NCBI GenBank assembly: GCA_045601325.1
Contig: JAZRZI010000036.1
Span: 1-44,064 of the forward strand
Direction: 5' to 3'
DNA: 44,064 bases
DNA from: JAZRZI01 sp045601325
Lineage (GTDB): Bacteria > Bacillota_I > Bacilli_A > RFN20 > CAG-826
Below the pieces are notes generated by a model. The model saw nothing but the letters and a program-made list of their open reading frames with translations. It ran no database searches and was not told where the DNA came from. The position numbers and the translations under genes are program-made. Below, one piece after another: positions 9,001 to 17,216 of the stretch. Numbering within the stretch: position 1 is the first letter of the stretch; the number at the start of each line of letters is the position of its first letter.

Positions 9001-9207
9001 AGCGAAGTAACTATCCGTGGTTATAAAGTCGAAGATCAAAATAACTTTACCGTTTCTATTTTTGCTATCTCTCCTCAAAACACATTAATAAGATTAGAGG
9101 GCAAGAAATTTACCCCTGATATGAAGGGTGATTGGCGAATCGTCTACTTTGCAAGCGATGAAAACGGTAATGTTTCATCGGTTTCATATATCTTGAGAGT
9201 TAAATAG
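6091..9207 (+). CDS. large Ig-like-domain surface lipoprotein
   Basis: This 1038-residue lipoprotein has a lipobox at LLCAC (Cys20), so it is anchored outside the membrane. Three segments look like HYR/cadherin-type Ig folds: about 55-125, about 385-475 (ending GLYSIVYTAKDKYGNVTN) and 945-1038 (ending GDWRIVYFASDENGNVSS). The shared signature is a Tyr-rich strand then DxxGN. The middle (about 640-860) contains beta-rich segments resembling laminin/lectin-like jelly rolls. No catalytic motif is recognised. The ATG overlaps the permease stop (taATG), and AGGAGG lies upstream within the permease gene. Its place in the locus suggests glycan binding or presentation on the cell surface. Confidence 0.8.
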   Translation: MKNSKLLIPILTACALLCACNNTATRGLSFGDINHVNSSYTGFVKSPVQQETYYIDETISIGPKDIVYNNKVYSCSDFYVIFPDGSQKTGTKFKLTLEGEYRIVYIAESGEKTIEAVETIYAYKRAYSVGKDTSTSQYVDSIICEQKVPTGGIQTYLAEGDTWTYNQPIDISKANLDQPIIKYYTRQSSELADHVSLDVTSTIIRLTDFYDSSNYVEIYNIYNETNQSTHRMQPYVLAGCNGQPLSGIDPNNKSSKTISYEGNNYYLHNSNKNWGACLDTVPGAIGINGTRYNPDIANSDNRGFSVYFDANKLTISVRHNLMHLVTDLDEPAIYSNNLFKGFTTGEVILSMRCEGYQESQGFFEISEINGKKGSELNTNYAYDEVAPFIQLNNKANNFFIACDEPFELFTATATDPNLVGDVSCQVFYDYGTSNQRFIPVSNNCFTPTSVGLYSIVYTAKDKYGNVTNKIVTCNCIRAANNHIVNLDFDPVKEADAGTYVSLPTPVVTSYNEGAYYKIKAINEANNDVVDLNNDNLHLFLKYAGDYKILVEYGDISCSKVKEYAFKSNPSNRAYLESTVLPRYFIKDTYSSLDNNRVVLCNDTKPSYAEPSIYVKNDNALDYETSPIDPKNFMTTANESVSLKYVYNGQTIYETEAIPVIDVDYFGCPEFARYFDGDLTSVINDDGVSFNTTEVGGDREVTFINPLSFSLFRLELVFDSKLRFKTIDLIMEDYYGVEDDFVLSFFFNGNILCFLNNGIKGEIGVVDYASLAFDSTSGVLSLGQGVSINIGNLFPNDKMYLSFRVTDVKAGTTKNDENKIFTIKSINNQILSSMAYGGDYNPPQVSYTSLKGQRNIGEVIHIKRSYVCDVLSPFYAKTRMVKVTYATSISDNAPAVVTSIDGVKLDGTQDLNRDYDVLLDKHGVYRIIYYYQDQSYQDVSLTETIYVEDNEAPVIIIDGADSKTVDIVSFGSEVTIRGYKVEDQNNFTVSIFAISPQNTLIRLEGKKFTPDMKGDWRIVYFASDENGNVSSVSYILRVK

Positions 9208-9220
9208 GAGGAATGAAAAA

Positions 9221-11248
9221 ATGAAGAAATTATTTACTATATCTATTGAATTGCTTTCAGTTCTCTTATTAGCAAGTGGTTGCCAAAGCACACCAAAAGA
9301 AAAAGGTTTTCTATTTGAAGGAACACACATTTTCACTGCAACCGACTCTGGCAAATATTTAGTGGAAAATGGTCAAACTGACTATGTCATCGTTCTTCCT
9401 GATGGCGCAACCGCAAAAGAAAGAACAGCTCGTGAAGAATTCTCTTACTTCTTTAAAGCAGCGACAAACATTGAACTTGAATATGGTGAAGAGCACAACT
9501 ATGAAAACCTTGATTCTTTAAATCATTATATTTCTATTGGTAACACTACATTATTAGAGAATAGTGGCATTACCCTTGATGAAGAAAAACTTGGCACTGA
9601 CGGAGTTCGTATTGTCACCAAAGGAGAAAATATTTTCCTTTGTGGTGCTATGGATAGTGGAACCTTGTATTCAGTATATGATTTCATGGAAATAACATTT
9701 AATTATTCCCAATATGCACCTGATTATTATGAAATCGATCACGATTTAACTACTGTTCCATTGTTAAATTATGATGTTACTGATATTCCTGACATTCCTT
9801 TAAGAGCTAATGGTTTTAACTACCATAATCCTGGGTCTCTAAATTACGATTACTCACACTTTGGTTATCGTATGAGAATGGAAAAAGGTCGTGGATATCA
9901 CTTTATGCCTGTGTTTAGATTATTTGATTATTCTTCACAAAGTGTTACTTCTACAAACACCAACACATATGTACCATATGATGTTCATATTGCAAATCAT
10001 CCAAAATGGTTCTCTGATAAATGTTCTACAGGAAAGTATCAATTATGTTACACCGCTCATGGTGATGCTGATGAAAGAGAATTGCTAGTAGAAGAAGTTG
10101 CTAAGAAGATTGAATTCTCATTGCAACGTTATTTGCCTGAAGAATATCCAGAAATGTCTGTCATTACATTCACTATGGAAGATAACTTTAACACTTGTGA
10201 TTGCCCAACATGTTCAAGCTTATCCGAACATTATGGCGCGCAATCTGGTGTTTTAAATGTCTTTGTTAATGACGTTGGTGAAAAAGTCGAAGAATGGATG
10301 AATGATCCAGAAAACGCTCCATACAAACGTGATGATTTTCATATTATTTACTTTGCATATAATGCATACGAACCAGCCCCTGCTATACAAGATGAAAATG
10401 GCAATTGGGTTCCAACATATCCTGAAGTCAAATTAAGAAGTAATGTTGGCGTTTATTTTGCTGAAATTAACATCATTGACTATCAAAAGAGTTTATTCCA
10501 TGAAGATAATAAACAAGGCAAAGATGCCTTTGATGCATGGGAAGCAATTAGTGATTTTATGTATTATTGGACATACGAAACCAACTTTGCATATTTGATG
10601 TATTTCTATGACACATTTGATTTCTATACCCAAGAAATGTACAACTATGTTGCTAGCAAAAACATCGATATGTTCTTTGGTGAAGCACAAGAATTCTGTG
10701 GTTCTATGGGTGTTAACTGGAACGGTTTGAAGGGTTATTTGGATTCTAAACTTGGTTGGGATTCCACCCTTGATCAATCCAAATTAATCGATGACTACTT
10801 TAGAGCGTGTTTTGGTGATGCTCAATATGAAATGAGAGAATTATTTAACTTAATTCGTGCCCATAATGCAGACATGCTAAAACAATTCCCTGAATTTTCA
10901 CAAAATAGATCATGTTATAACCTCGTTCGTGATGCTAAGTGTTATCCATTAACAACCGTCCAAAGCTTTATTAATAAAGCAGATCAAGCAAAACTATTAG
11001 TGGAAAAACTTAAATACACAAACGAAAGTTTATACAAAACAATCATTGGTCACATCGAAGCTGAGGCTTTCACATATTTATACATCATTCTTGATTTACA
11101 TATGGGTAAGATTACATATGATAAAAAACAAGAAATTTTAAATCGTCTGTATGAGGATGTTGAAATGCTTTCGCTTCAAAATATGCAAGTTAGGGAAGCT
11201 GGCGCGACCGTCTTGTCTATCTTAGATGGTTTTAAAAACGCTATTTAA
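9221..11248 (+). CDS. DUF4838-domain lipoprotein, probable glycan-active enzyme
   Basis: This 675-residue lipoprotein has its lipobox Cys at residue 21 (LLASGC). The N-terminal part (about 50-170) resembles the alpha-glucuronidase/GH20-type auxiliary domain: it starts YVIVLPDGATAKERTAREEF and ends with the GTDGVRIV and SGTLYSVYDFME motifs followed by YAP. Residues about 195-480 match the DUF4838 pattern, including HPKWFS, QLCYT and an ED-N...CDCPTC cluster (Cys326, 328, 331). DUF4838 proteins are found in glycan-utilisation loci and are suspected glycosidases with a TIM-barrel-like core; the activity is not established. A helical C-terminal third follows. GGAGG sits close to the ATG, and the gene lies 13 bases after the preceding one. 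Confidence 0.82.
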   Translation: MKKLFTISIELLSVLLLASGCQSTPKEKGFLFEGTHIFTATDSGKYLVENGQTDYVIVLPDGATAKERTAREEFSYFFKAATNIELEYGEEHNYENLDSLNHYISIGNTTLLENSGITLDEEKLGTDGVRIVTKGENIFLCGAMDSGTLYSVYDFMEITFNYSQYAPDYYEIDHDLTTVPLLNYDVTDIPDIPLRANGFNYHNPGSLNYDYSHFGYRMRMEKGRGYHFMPVFRLFDYSSQSVTSTNTNTYVPYDVHIANHPKWFSDKCSTGKYQLCYTAHGDADERELLVEEVAKKIEFSLQRYLPEEYPEMSVITFTMEDNFNTCDCPTCSSLSEHYGAQSGVLNVFVNDVGEKVEEWMNDPENAPYKRDDFHIIYFAYNAYEPAPAIQDENGNWVPTYPEVKLRSNVGVYFAEINIIDYQKSLFHEDNKQGKDAFDAWEAISDFMYYWTYETNFAYLMYFYDTFDFYTQEMYNYVASKNIDMFFGEAQEFCGSMGVNWNGLKGYLDSKLGWDSTLDQSKLIDDYFRACFGDAQYEMRELFNLIRAHNADMLKQFPEFSQNRSCYNLVRDAKCYPLTTVQSFINKADQAKLLVEKLKYTNESLYKTIIGHIEAEAFTYLYIILDLHMGKITYDKKQEILNRLYEDVEMLSLQNMQVREAGATVLSILDGFKNAI

Positions 11249-11262
11249 TGGAGGAATTAGTT

Positions 11263-13323
11263 ATGAGAAGAATTAAAAATTTATTAGTTACATTCCTCGC
11301 ATTAGGTGCAGTCGGTAGTGCAACTTTATTAACTGCTTGTGGCACAAAAGTTGAAACCACTCGTTTAGATGAAACCGCAAGCGTAAAACTAACAATTAAT
11401 AACTTATCATTGGTGGTTGGTGAAACCATTAAACTGGGTGCTAGTTTAAGCGGCGGTAAAGCTGAAGACAAACTCATTTATAAATGTTTAGATGATTCTA
11501 TTGTTACCATTAACGAATACGGTTTTGTGGAAGCAAAGAAACCTGGTTCAACCGAGATTCGCGCTATTTATGGCAAGGCCATGGATAAGTGTTTTGTAGA
11601 GGTTGGTTTAAAAGATAATGTTCCAACTGTACAAATCAAAAACGTTAAAGAAAAATCTATTAAAATTGATTTGAGCACTAGAATTGCTCTAGAACCTGTA
11701 ATTTATTTTAATAATGATTTATATGATTTTATTCCTACATATACAATATCTAACACCGATATCGCTGAAATGGATGGCAATACATTTGTGCCAAAAGCAA
11801 ATGGAGTTACTTACTTGACTATTTCAGGCGCTTTCTTTGATATGCAGGCAGTATCTTCCACAATAGAAGTTACAATCGCTGATAACGTCGTAATTTATAT
11901 GAAAGCCGCTGATGGAACAGAAAGAAACAATGTCTATTTATATTCTTATGCTAGTTATAATGAAGAATATTTCGACACTGAATTTACTCCTGCATCCTTT
12001 GGTGTTAGTTGTAATGGTGATGATATTTCCAACCCTTCAATCTCTATTGAGATTTCAAATGAAGATAATGCAGTTATTTTTGATCCAGTAACATATAAGG
12101 TGTCTTCTACATCTACCGTTGGTGTCGCTCAATATGTTGTGACATATACTGATGCAAGTTCAAATAGTTATGTGAAGACATTTGATATTTATAACAACAA
12201 GTCAGTCTTTAAATACAATGGTGGAATTATTGAAACCGATCAATTTGGTGTCGGCATTCCAAGCGCAGAAATATTTAAAGATTTCTCCAACAAAACAATC
12301 GTTAAAGCCACCTCGTTAGATGGTGAAAAAGAATACAAAGTCGAAGATGGTAAGGTTGTTGGCTTGCCAATCGTAAAAGACATTATCACGAACGATATCT
12401 TATCTTCTAAATACATTCTTTATAACGATACTGTTGGATTTGAGGTTGACTTAAAGACATACACAAAAGTGATTGCAACACCAGAAGATTTAAACTTCTT
12501 TAATATGGTGACACCACTCGATAAGTTTGATGGCTATTACATATTAGCTAATGACATTAATGGTTATGTTAATTCAAATTACTTCCAAGTCAAAGCACAC
12601 GCTCGTACAATGGGTGCTTCTTATAACAACTATGGTGCATCCGGTTTAGTAGGAACCTTTGATGGTAGAGGTCATACTATTTCAGGCATCTCTATTGGAG
12701 AAGGCGGCCTATTTGGAAATATTGGTAATGGCGCTGTTTTAAAGAATCTTAAAATCACAAATGTCGATATTAGAACAGTTGCTGGCGCTGATGACACACC
12801 TGTATTAACTTGTTACATCAATGGTGGCACTTTAGAAAACGTATGTATTGAAAACGATTACATCAAAGCTGGTTATAATGCTGGTTTAGTTTGCACAAAC
12901 TTTATGAACAACTGCACATTTAGAAGCTGTTACTTTGATTTACAAATATCCTCAACAAGCGTAATTAAAAGCGCAAATTATGGTGTTTTAGGTTCAATGT
13001 GTGGACAAAAATCACTTCTTAGAGATGGCTTTGTTGGTGTATTTTCTAACGTTGTTATTAACTCTAACATTCCATTAGTTTTAAGCTCAACAAACTCACT
13101 TGAAAAGATCGGAAACGAAAGTGTACCTGCACCTTTCCTTGTCGATTGCCCAAATCACCCATTCAACATCCCTGAAGGATTTACAGAATTCATCCTTAAT
13201 AGTGATATCACTCGTTACTACACAGATAACGAAATGGCTAATTCGGGAAATAACTTTTCTAAATTTGATCGTGAATACTGGCATGTCACAAACGGCATGC
13301 TTGTCTGGGGCAACGAAGAATAA
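11263..13323 (+). CDS. surface lipoprotein with BIG2 and GLUG domains
   Basis: The protein has 686 residues when started at ATG 11263. An in-frame ATG at 11248 overlaps the upstream stop, but the GGAGG at 11251-11255 serves the later ATG with eight-base spacing, and only that start gives a clean signal peptide. The lipobox is LLTAC. A bacterial Ig-like group 2 domain follows (SLVVGETIKLGA... GFVEAKKPGSTEIRA). Near residues 455-520 is a GLUG-type stretch (LVGTFDGRGHTISGISIG, then GLFGNIGNGAVLKNLKI), with further beta-helical turns to the C-terminus. No active site is visible. Probable role: surface adhesion to, or scaffolding on, the polysaccharide targeted by the locus. Confidence 0.82.
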   Translation: MRRIKNLLVTFLALGAVGSATLLTACGTKVETTRLDETASVKLTINNLSLVVGETIKLGASLSGGKAEDKLIYKCLDDSIVTINEYGFVEAKKPGSTEIRAIYGKAMDKCFVEVGLKDNVPTVQIKNVKEKSIKIDLSTRIALEPVIYFNNDLYDFIPTYTISNTDIAEMDGNTFVPKANGVTYLTISGAFFDMQAVSSTIEVTIADNVVIYMKAADGTERNNVYLYSYASYNEEYFDTEFTPASFGVSCNGDDISNPSISIEISNEDNAVIFDPVTYKVSSTSTVGVAQYVVTYTDASSNSYVKTFDIYNNKSVFKYNGGIIETDQFGVGIPSAEIFKDFSNKTIVKATSLDGEKEYKVEDGKVVGLPIVKDIITNDILSSKYILYNDTVGFEVDLKTYTKVIATPEDLNFFNMVTPLDKFDGYYILANDINGYVNSNYFQVKAHARTMGASYNNYGASGLVGTFDGRGHTISGISIGEGGLFGNIGNGAVLKNLKITNVDIRTVAGADDTPVLTCYINGGTLENVCIENDYIKAGYNAGLVCTNFMNNCTFRSCYFDLQISSTSVIKSANYGVLGSMCGQKSLLRDGFVGVFSNVVINSNIPLVLSSTNSLEKIGNESVPAPFLVDCPNHPFNIPEGFTEFILNSDITRYYTDNEMANSGNNFSKFDREYWHVTNGMLVWGNEE

Positions 13324-13337
13324 GGAGGAACATGATT

Positions 13338-15377
13338 ATGAAAAAGATTATTCCAATTTTAGCGTTAACGCTTGCTGTTCCATTCCTCACAAATTGTAGT
13401 TCTGGAAAATTAAAAACATACTATGTCACATTCCACCAAGAAGGTGTTGAAGACGTTAGAGTTAGTTTTAATAGCGAGACATTACAAAGCGAAATAGAAA
13501 TTCAAGAACCTGATATCCTTAAAAAAGATGGCTACAGTTCTTCTTGGGAAGAATATTCTATTATTGATAAAAAGGAATCTTTCACTGTTAATGCATTATA
13601 CGTTCCTATCACATATTACGCTGCTTTTAAAGCTCAAGGCGTTTTGGTAGAAGAAGTACCTTTTACCATTGCTGATATTACTAGCGATCATTCTAAATTG
13701 CCTAGTGATAGAGAACCTGCTATTCCAAACGATTCATGGGCAAATCCATATTGGGAAGATTACTCATTGACCTTGAATAACATAGTGGTTAAAGCGAAGT
13801 ATGATGTATTAAAAACTTTTGAAGTTTCATTTGTTGTTAATGGAGAAGAAATCTCCGAACCAATTACAATTTCTAGAGATGATTTAGATGCAGATGGAAA
13901 TATCTTATCTAATTTAATTCCTGAAACTGTCAAGAATTACAAAATTGATAATTATGAAATTTCTTGGAATTTCCACGTTGATTCCGCGATAAATCAAACA
14001 ATTGAAGGCAATGTTTATTTGCATCCTTATTACATTAAATTTGTTGATTTTGATGGAGAACAAATTGGCGAATTAATGCCATATACAATCGAAAACGAAA
14101 CCTGGGAATCAGTTAATAAACCAGATGCACCAGAATTGATTGGTTATGATACATATTGGAATGACGCTACATTAACTTATAGCGACGACGATATTGTTGT
14201 AGCAACTCCTAATAAAACTGGTAAAACATATTACATTACTTACGAGGGCTATACTGATCCTCAAGCAGTGACATATGGTAGTGAATATGTTTTAGAACAT
14301 CCTTCTACAGCTTTACAAGGCTGGGTTGATGAAGACGGACATTTAATTTCAAATAATGGCATTTGGAACATTCCTAATAATATCACAGTTAGTGTTGAAG
14401 CTAAAACCTTAGAAGATTTTTCATCGTTGACAGTTCCAAACTTTATTGACGTTGAAAATTCTCTCAACATTACTGACGTTATGGTAAGTGAAGAAACAGG
14501 TATGGATGGTTCTAACGCTCTTCAATTTACTGTTTCTCAAGAAAGTGATTGGGGATTAAAAGTTAAGAAATCGTATTTGGACGAAGTCTTTGCGGATTCA
14601 AACGTTTCCGCCCTTACTTTCGTAGCAAAAGGTTCTAAACACTGCGATAACTTTAGACATAGAACAGGTGGCACTAATATAACTTATGAAATCAATAATT
14701 TCCGCTATGGGTTAGATGTTACATATCAAAAATTCTCCTTCACACGTGCAATGTATCAAAACCATGTTGAGTCTGATTTTATGATTTATGGTGGTATGCC
14801 TTATCAAAGCAGTTGCAAGGGATTAACAGTATTTATTGATTCATTCTTATATTATGAAGATGATGTTATGAATGATTTACAAACAAAATTATCATTTGAA
14901 AACGGAACTGTTTATAAAGATGGTAATTCCATTCACTGGCGTACTCTTTATGGAACAGGTTCTTCTAGTTTAAATGATTTCTTCATCAACGATACAAATA
15001 ACCTTGTTACAAGCTTCGGCTATAGCAACGACATGAGAACAGATGGAGTTGCATCGTTAACATTTGATAAGAAAAATGGATATGTTGCATTATATTTCGG
15101 AACATATTTTAGAAGTATTATGTTTAACTCTCCATCACAAACGATAGCATTTGACATCTATTCAACTGTTTATATTAATTCCAATAACAACGTTAAGAAT
15201 TTAACTGATGGTATGAATAGACCATTTACTGACCAAGGCGGTAAATTAGTTAACAACAAGTGGACAACATTTATTTTAGATAAAGATAGTGTTACTTCCG
15301 ATGCTAGATTCTTGATTATTCAAGGTAGCACTGAAGGAACGTTCTATATAGATAACTTTAGAGTTATTGATATCTAA
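13338..15377 (+). CDS. surface lipoprotein with InlB-like repeats and beta-sandwich domains
   Basis: The protein has 679 residues starting at ATG 13338, nine bases after AGGAGG; an ATG at 13332 is too close to the ribosome binding site. The lipobox is FLTNC (Cys20). Five degenerate ~65-70-residue repeats (about 28-325) carry the InlB B-repeat-like pattern of YY-x-F strands followed by a Trp-centred turn (SSSWEEYSI, PYWEDYSLT, ISWNFHVDS, DTYWNDATL, QGWVDEDG). Two beta-sandwich domains resembling carbohydrate-binding modules follow (about 345-490 and 495-679), the last ending GTFYIDNFRVIDI. There are no catalytic residues. It is the fourth consecutive large lipoprotein, suggesting a multi-protein surface glycan-binding assembly. 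Confidence 0.8.
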   Translation: MKKIIPILALTLAVPFLTNCSSGKLKTYYVTFHQEGVEDVRVSFNSETLQSEIEIQEPDILKKDGYSSSWEEYSIIDKKESFTVNALYVPITYYAAFKAQGVLVEEVPFTIADITSDHSKLPSDREPAIPNDSWANPYWEDYSLTLNNIVVKAKYDVLKTFEVSFVVNGEEISEPITISRDDLDADGNILSNLIPETVKNYKIDNYEISWNFHVDSAINQTIEGNVYLHPYYIKFVDFDGEQIGELMPYTIENETWESVNKPDAPELIGYDTYWNDATLTYSDDDIVVATPNKTGKTYYITYEGYTDPQAVTYGSEYVLEHPSTALQGWVDEDGHLISNNGIWNIPNNITVSVEAKTLEDFSSLTVPNFIDVENSLNITDVMVSEETGMDGSNALQFTVSQESDWGLKVKKSYLDEVFADSNVSALTFVAKGSKHCDNFRHRTGGTNITYEINNFRYGLDVTYQKFSFTRAMYQNHVESDFMIYGGMPYQSSCKGLTVFIDSFLYYEDDVMNDLQTKLSFENGTVYKDGNSIHWRTLYGTGSSSLNDFFINDTNNLVTSFGYSNDMRTDGVASLTFDKKNGYVALYFGTYFRSIMFNSPSQTIAFDIYSTVYINSNNNVKNLTDGMNRPFTDQGGKLVNNKWTTFILDKDSVTSDARFLIIQGSTEGTFYIDNFRVIDI

Positions 15378-15400
15378 CTAATTAAAGATTGGAGGCTTTT

Positions 15401-16867
15401 ATGGCGACACTCAATTTTAAAAATGTAAACAAAATTTACGATGGTACTTATCACGCAGTTACTGATTTTAATTTAGAGATTAAAGATAAAGAATTTATCG
15501 TATTTGTTGGACCTTCTGGATGTGGTAAATCCACAACTTTAAGAATGGTTGCAGGCTTTGAAGATATTTCTTCTGGCGAGATTTGGATCGATGATACTTG
15601 TGTTAATAGAATTGCGCCGAAAGATAGAAACATCGCAATGGTTTTCCAAAACTATGCTTTGTATCCTCATTTAACAGTATTTGACAACATTGCTTTTGCT
15701 TTAAAGCTTAGAAAAGTATATATGCCTGTCATGTCTTTGGATGAAAATAATCCTGAATTTAAAAGGGAAACCAAAGAAAAAACTGACGAATACGAATCAG
15801 AGACTAATTCAGTTATCGCAGAGATGAAGGCTCAAAAAAGAAGCAAAGCAGAAATTAAAGAATATGCGTTCAAAAGAAGGGCAGAATTGATTTCCGAACT
15901 TTTGAAAATCGAAGACAAATACGAAACACAAGTTATGACTTTTGACGAAGTTTTAACAAACGATTTAAGCAAACAAATCGATGAAGCAAAAGCCGCTGGT
16001 GATAAGGAATTGGTGGCACAACTAAAAGCCAAATTAGATGAATCGTTCAATGATTTGTGTAAACCCGCTTATACATATCGTCATTATTCTTCTCGTGAAA
16101 TTTATGAAAAGGTTACAGACACCGCTAAGATTTTGGGGCTTGAGCCATATCTAAAAAGAAAACCAGCTGCGTTATCTGGTGGTCAAAGACAACGTGTTGC
16201 TTTAGGTAGAGCTATTGTTAGAAATCCAAAAGTGTTCTTAATGGATGAGCCTTTAAGTAATCTCGATGCTAAACTCAGAGTTCAAACTAGAAGTGAAATC
16301 ATCAAAATTCATAAAAAAGTTGGCGCAACTACAATTTATGTTACTCACGATCAAACTGAAGCTATGACAATGGCAGATCGCATTGTTATTATGTGTGATG
16401 GCGTCGTCCAACAAATCGGTTCTCCTAAGGAAGTTTACGATAAACCGGCTAATATGTTTGTTGCGGGATTTATTGGTTCTCCATCTATGAACTTTATTCC
16501 TGGAAGTTTTGATGGTGAAAACTTTGTTTTTGAGAATAATGCTGGTTCTATCAAATTAGATAAGAAAGATATAGAACTACTTAATAGAAATAACGCTAAA
16601 GAAATTGTTTTGGGTATTAGGCCTGACCATCTTTTCTTAGCGGACGATAAGAGTGTTAATAATAAATCTGTCTCCTTTGATGTTACTATTGATTTATATG
16701 AACTTTTAGGTTCTGAAATCATTGTTTATGGACAATTGTTTGGTGAAAAGATTTTATTGAAGATATCTTCTAAAAACGAATTTAGGGCAGACGATGTTAT
16801 ATCTGTTGTGTTTGATGAAGAATCTGTTCATTTCTTTGATAAAGAAACTGGAGAGGCAATTAGATAA
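15401..16867 (+). CDS. sugar ABC transporter ATPase, MsmK/UgpC-type, with coiled-coil insertion
   Basis: This ATPase would energise the sugar importer. From ATG 15401 (GGAGG five bases upstream) it has 488 residues: Walker A GPSGCGKST 37-45, Q-loop Gln83, signature LSGGQ 258-262, Walker B VFLMDEP 278-284, His316, and a C-terminal OB-type regulatory region with the IGIRPDH-like motif at 405-410. Homologues are about 370 residues. The excess is a ~125-residue, Lys/Glu/Ala-rich, helical insertion at about 106-232, between the Q-loop helices and the signature motif. All catalytic motifs remain intact. An upstream in-frame TTG at 15389 overlaps the ribosome binding site and is not used. Mycoplasmal homologues are also enlarged. 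Confidence 0.93.
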   Translation: MATLNFKNVNKIYDGTYHAVTDFNLEIKDKEFIVFVGPSGCGKSTTLRMVAGFEDISSGEIWIDDTCVNRIAPKDRNIAMVFQNYALYPHLTVFDNIAFALKLRKVYMPVMSLDENNPEFKRETKEKTDEYESETNSVIAEMKAQKRSKAEIKEYAFKRRAELISELLKIEDKYETQVMTFDEVLTNDLSKQIDEAKAAGDKELVAQLKAKLDESFNDLCKPAYTYRHYSSREIYEKVTDTAKILGLEPYLKRKPAALSGGQRQRVALGRAIVRNPKVFLMDEPLSNLDAKLRVQTRSEIIKIHKKVGATTIYVTHDQTEAMTMADRIVIMCDGVVQQIGSPKEVYDKPANMFVAGFIGSPSMNFIPGSFDGENFVFENNAGSIKLDKKDIELLNRNNAKEIVLGIRPDHLFLADDKSVNNKSVSFDVTIDLYELLGSEIIVYGQLFGEKILLKISSKNEFRADDVISVVFDEESVHFFDKETGEAIR

Positions 16868-17199
16868 TGTTGTTTGGGTTATTTGAAAACTATACATCAA
16901 CATCTTCTCCATCTTCTAAGAAAAAGAAGTTTCCTGCCATCGTTATTAAAAGACAATCTTCAGTTGTCTATAGAACTATTCTTGAAGAGTTAAACAAAGA
17001 TAATTTTTATGCGATAGAAGAAAACAAAGAATATGGTGATTTATTAGCGAAGAAAAATGGATTCGAATTATCATTCCAAGTTAGTCAAAATGGTTTGGAA
17101 TCCATTGTTGAAATGAGTGTTTTTGGTGAAAATAAAAGAGGTAGAACTAGAAGATTTTTTAAGCAATACTATTACAAATTTGTTGCGCTTTTAAAATAA
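16867..17199 (+). CDS. small protein of unknown function in the glycan operon
   Basis: This 110-residue protein starts within the ATPase stop (taATG), which indicates translational coupling. It has no signal peptide or membrane segment. After a Ser-rich linker (TSTSSPSSKKKK) comes a predicted alpha/beta segment (residues 27-90) and a basic, aromatic tail (RGRTRRFFKQYYYKF). I recognise no family. The basic tail could contact nucleic acid or the membrane face. Coupling to the ATPase suggests a transport accessory or regulator, which is inference only. Confidence 0.7.
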   Translation: MLFGLFENYTSTSSPSSKKKKFPAIVIKRQSSVVYRTILEELNKDNFYAIEENKEYGDLLAKKNGFELSFQVSQNGLESIVEMSVFGENKRGRTRRFFKQYYYKFVALLK

Positions 17200-17216
17200 T
17201 CTAGCAATTGATTATT

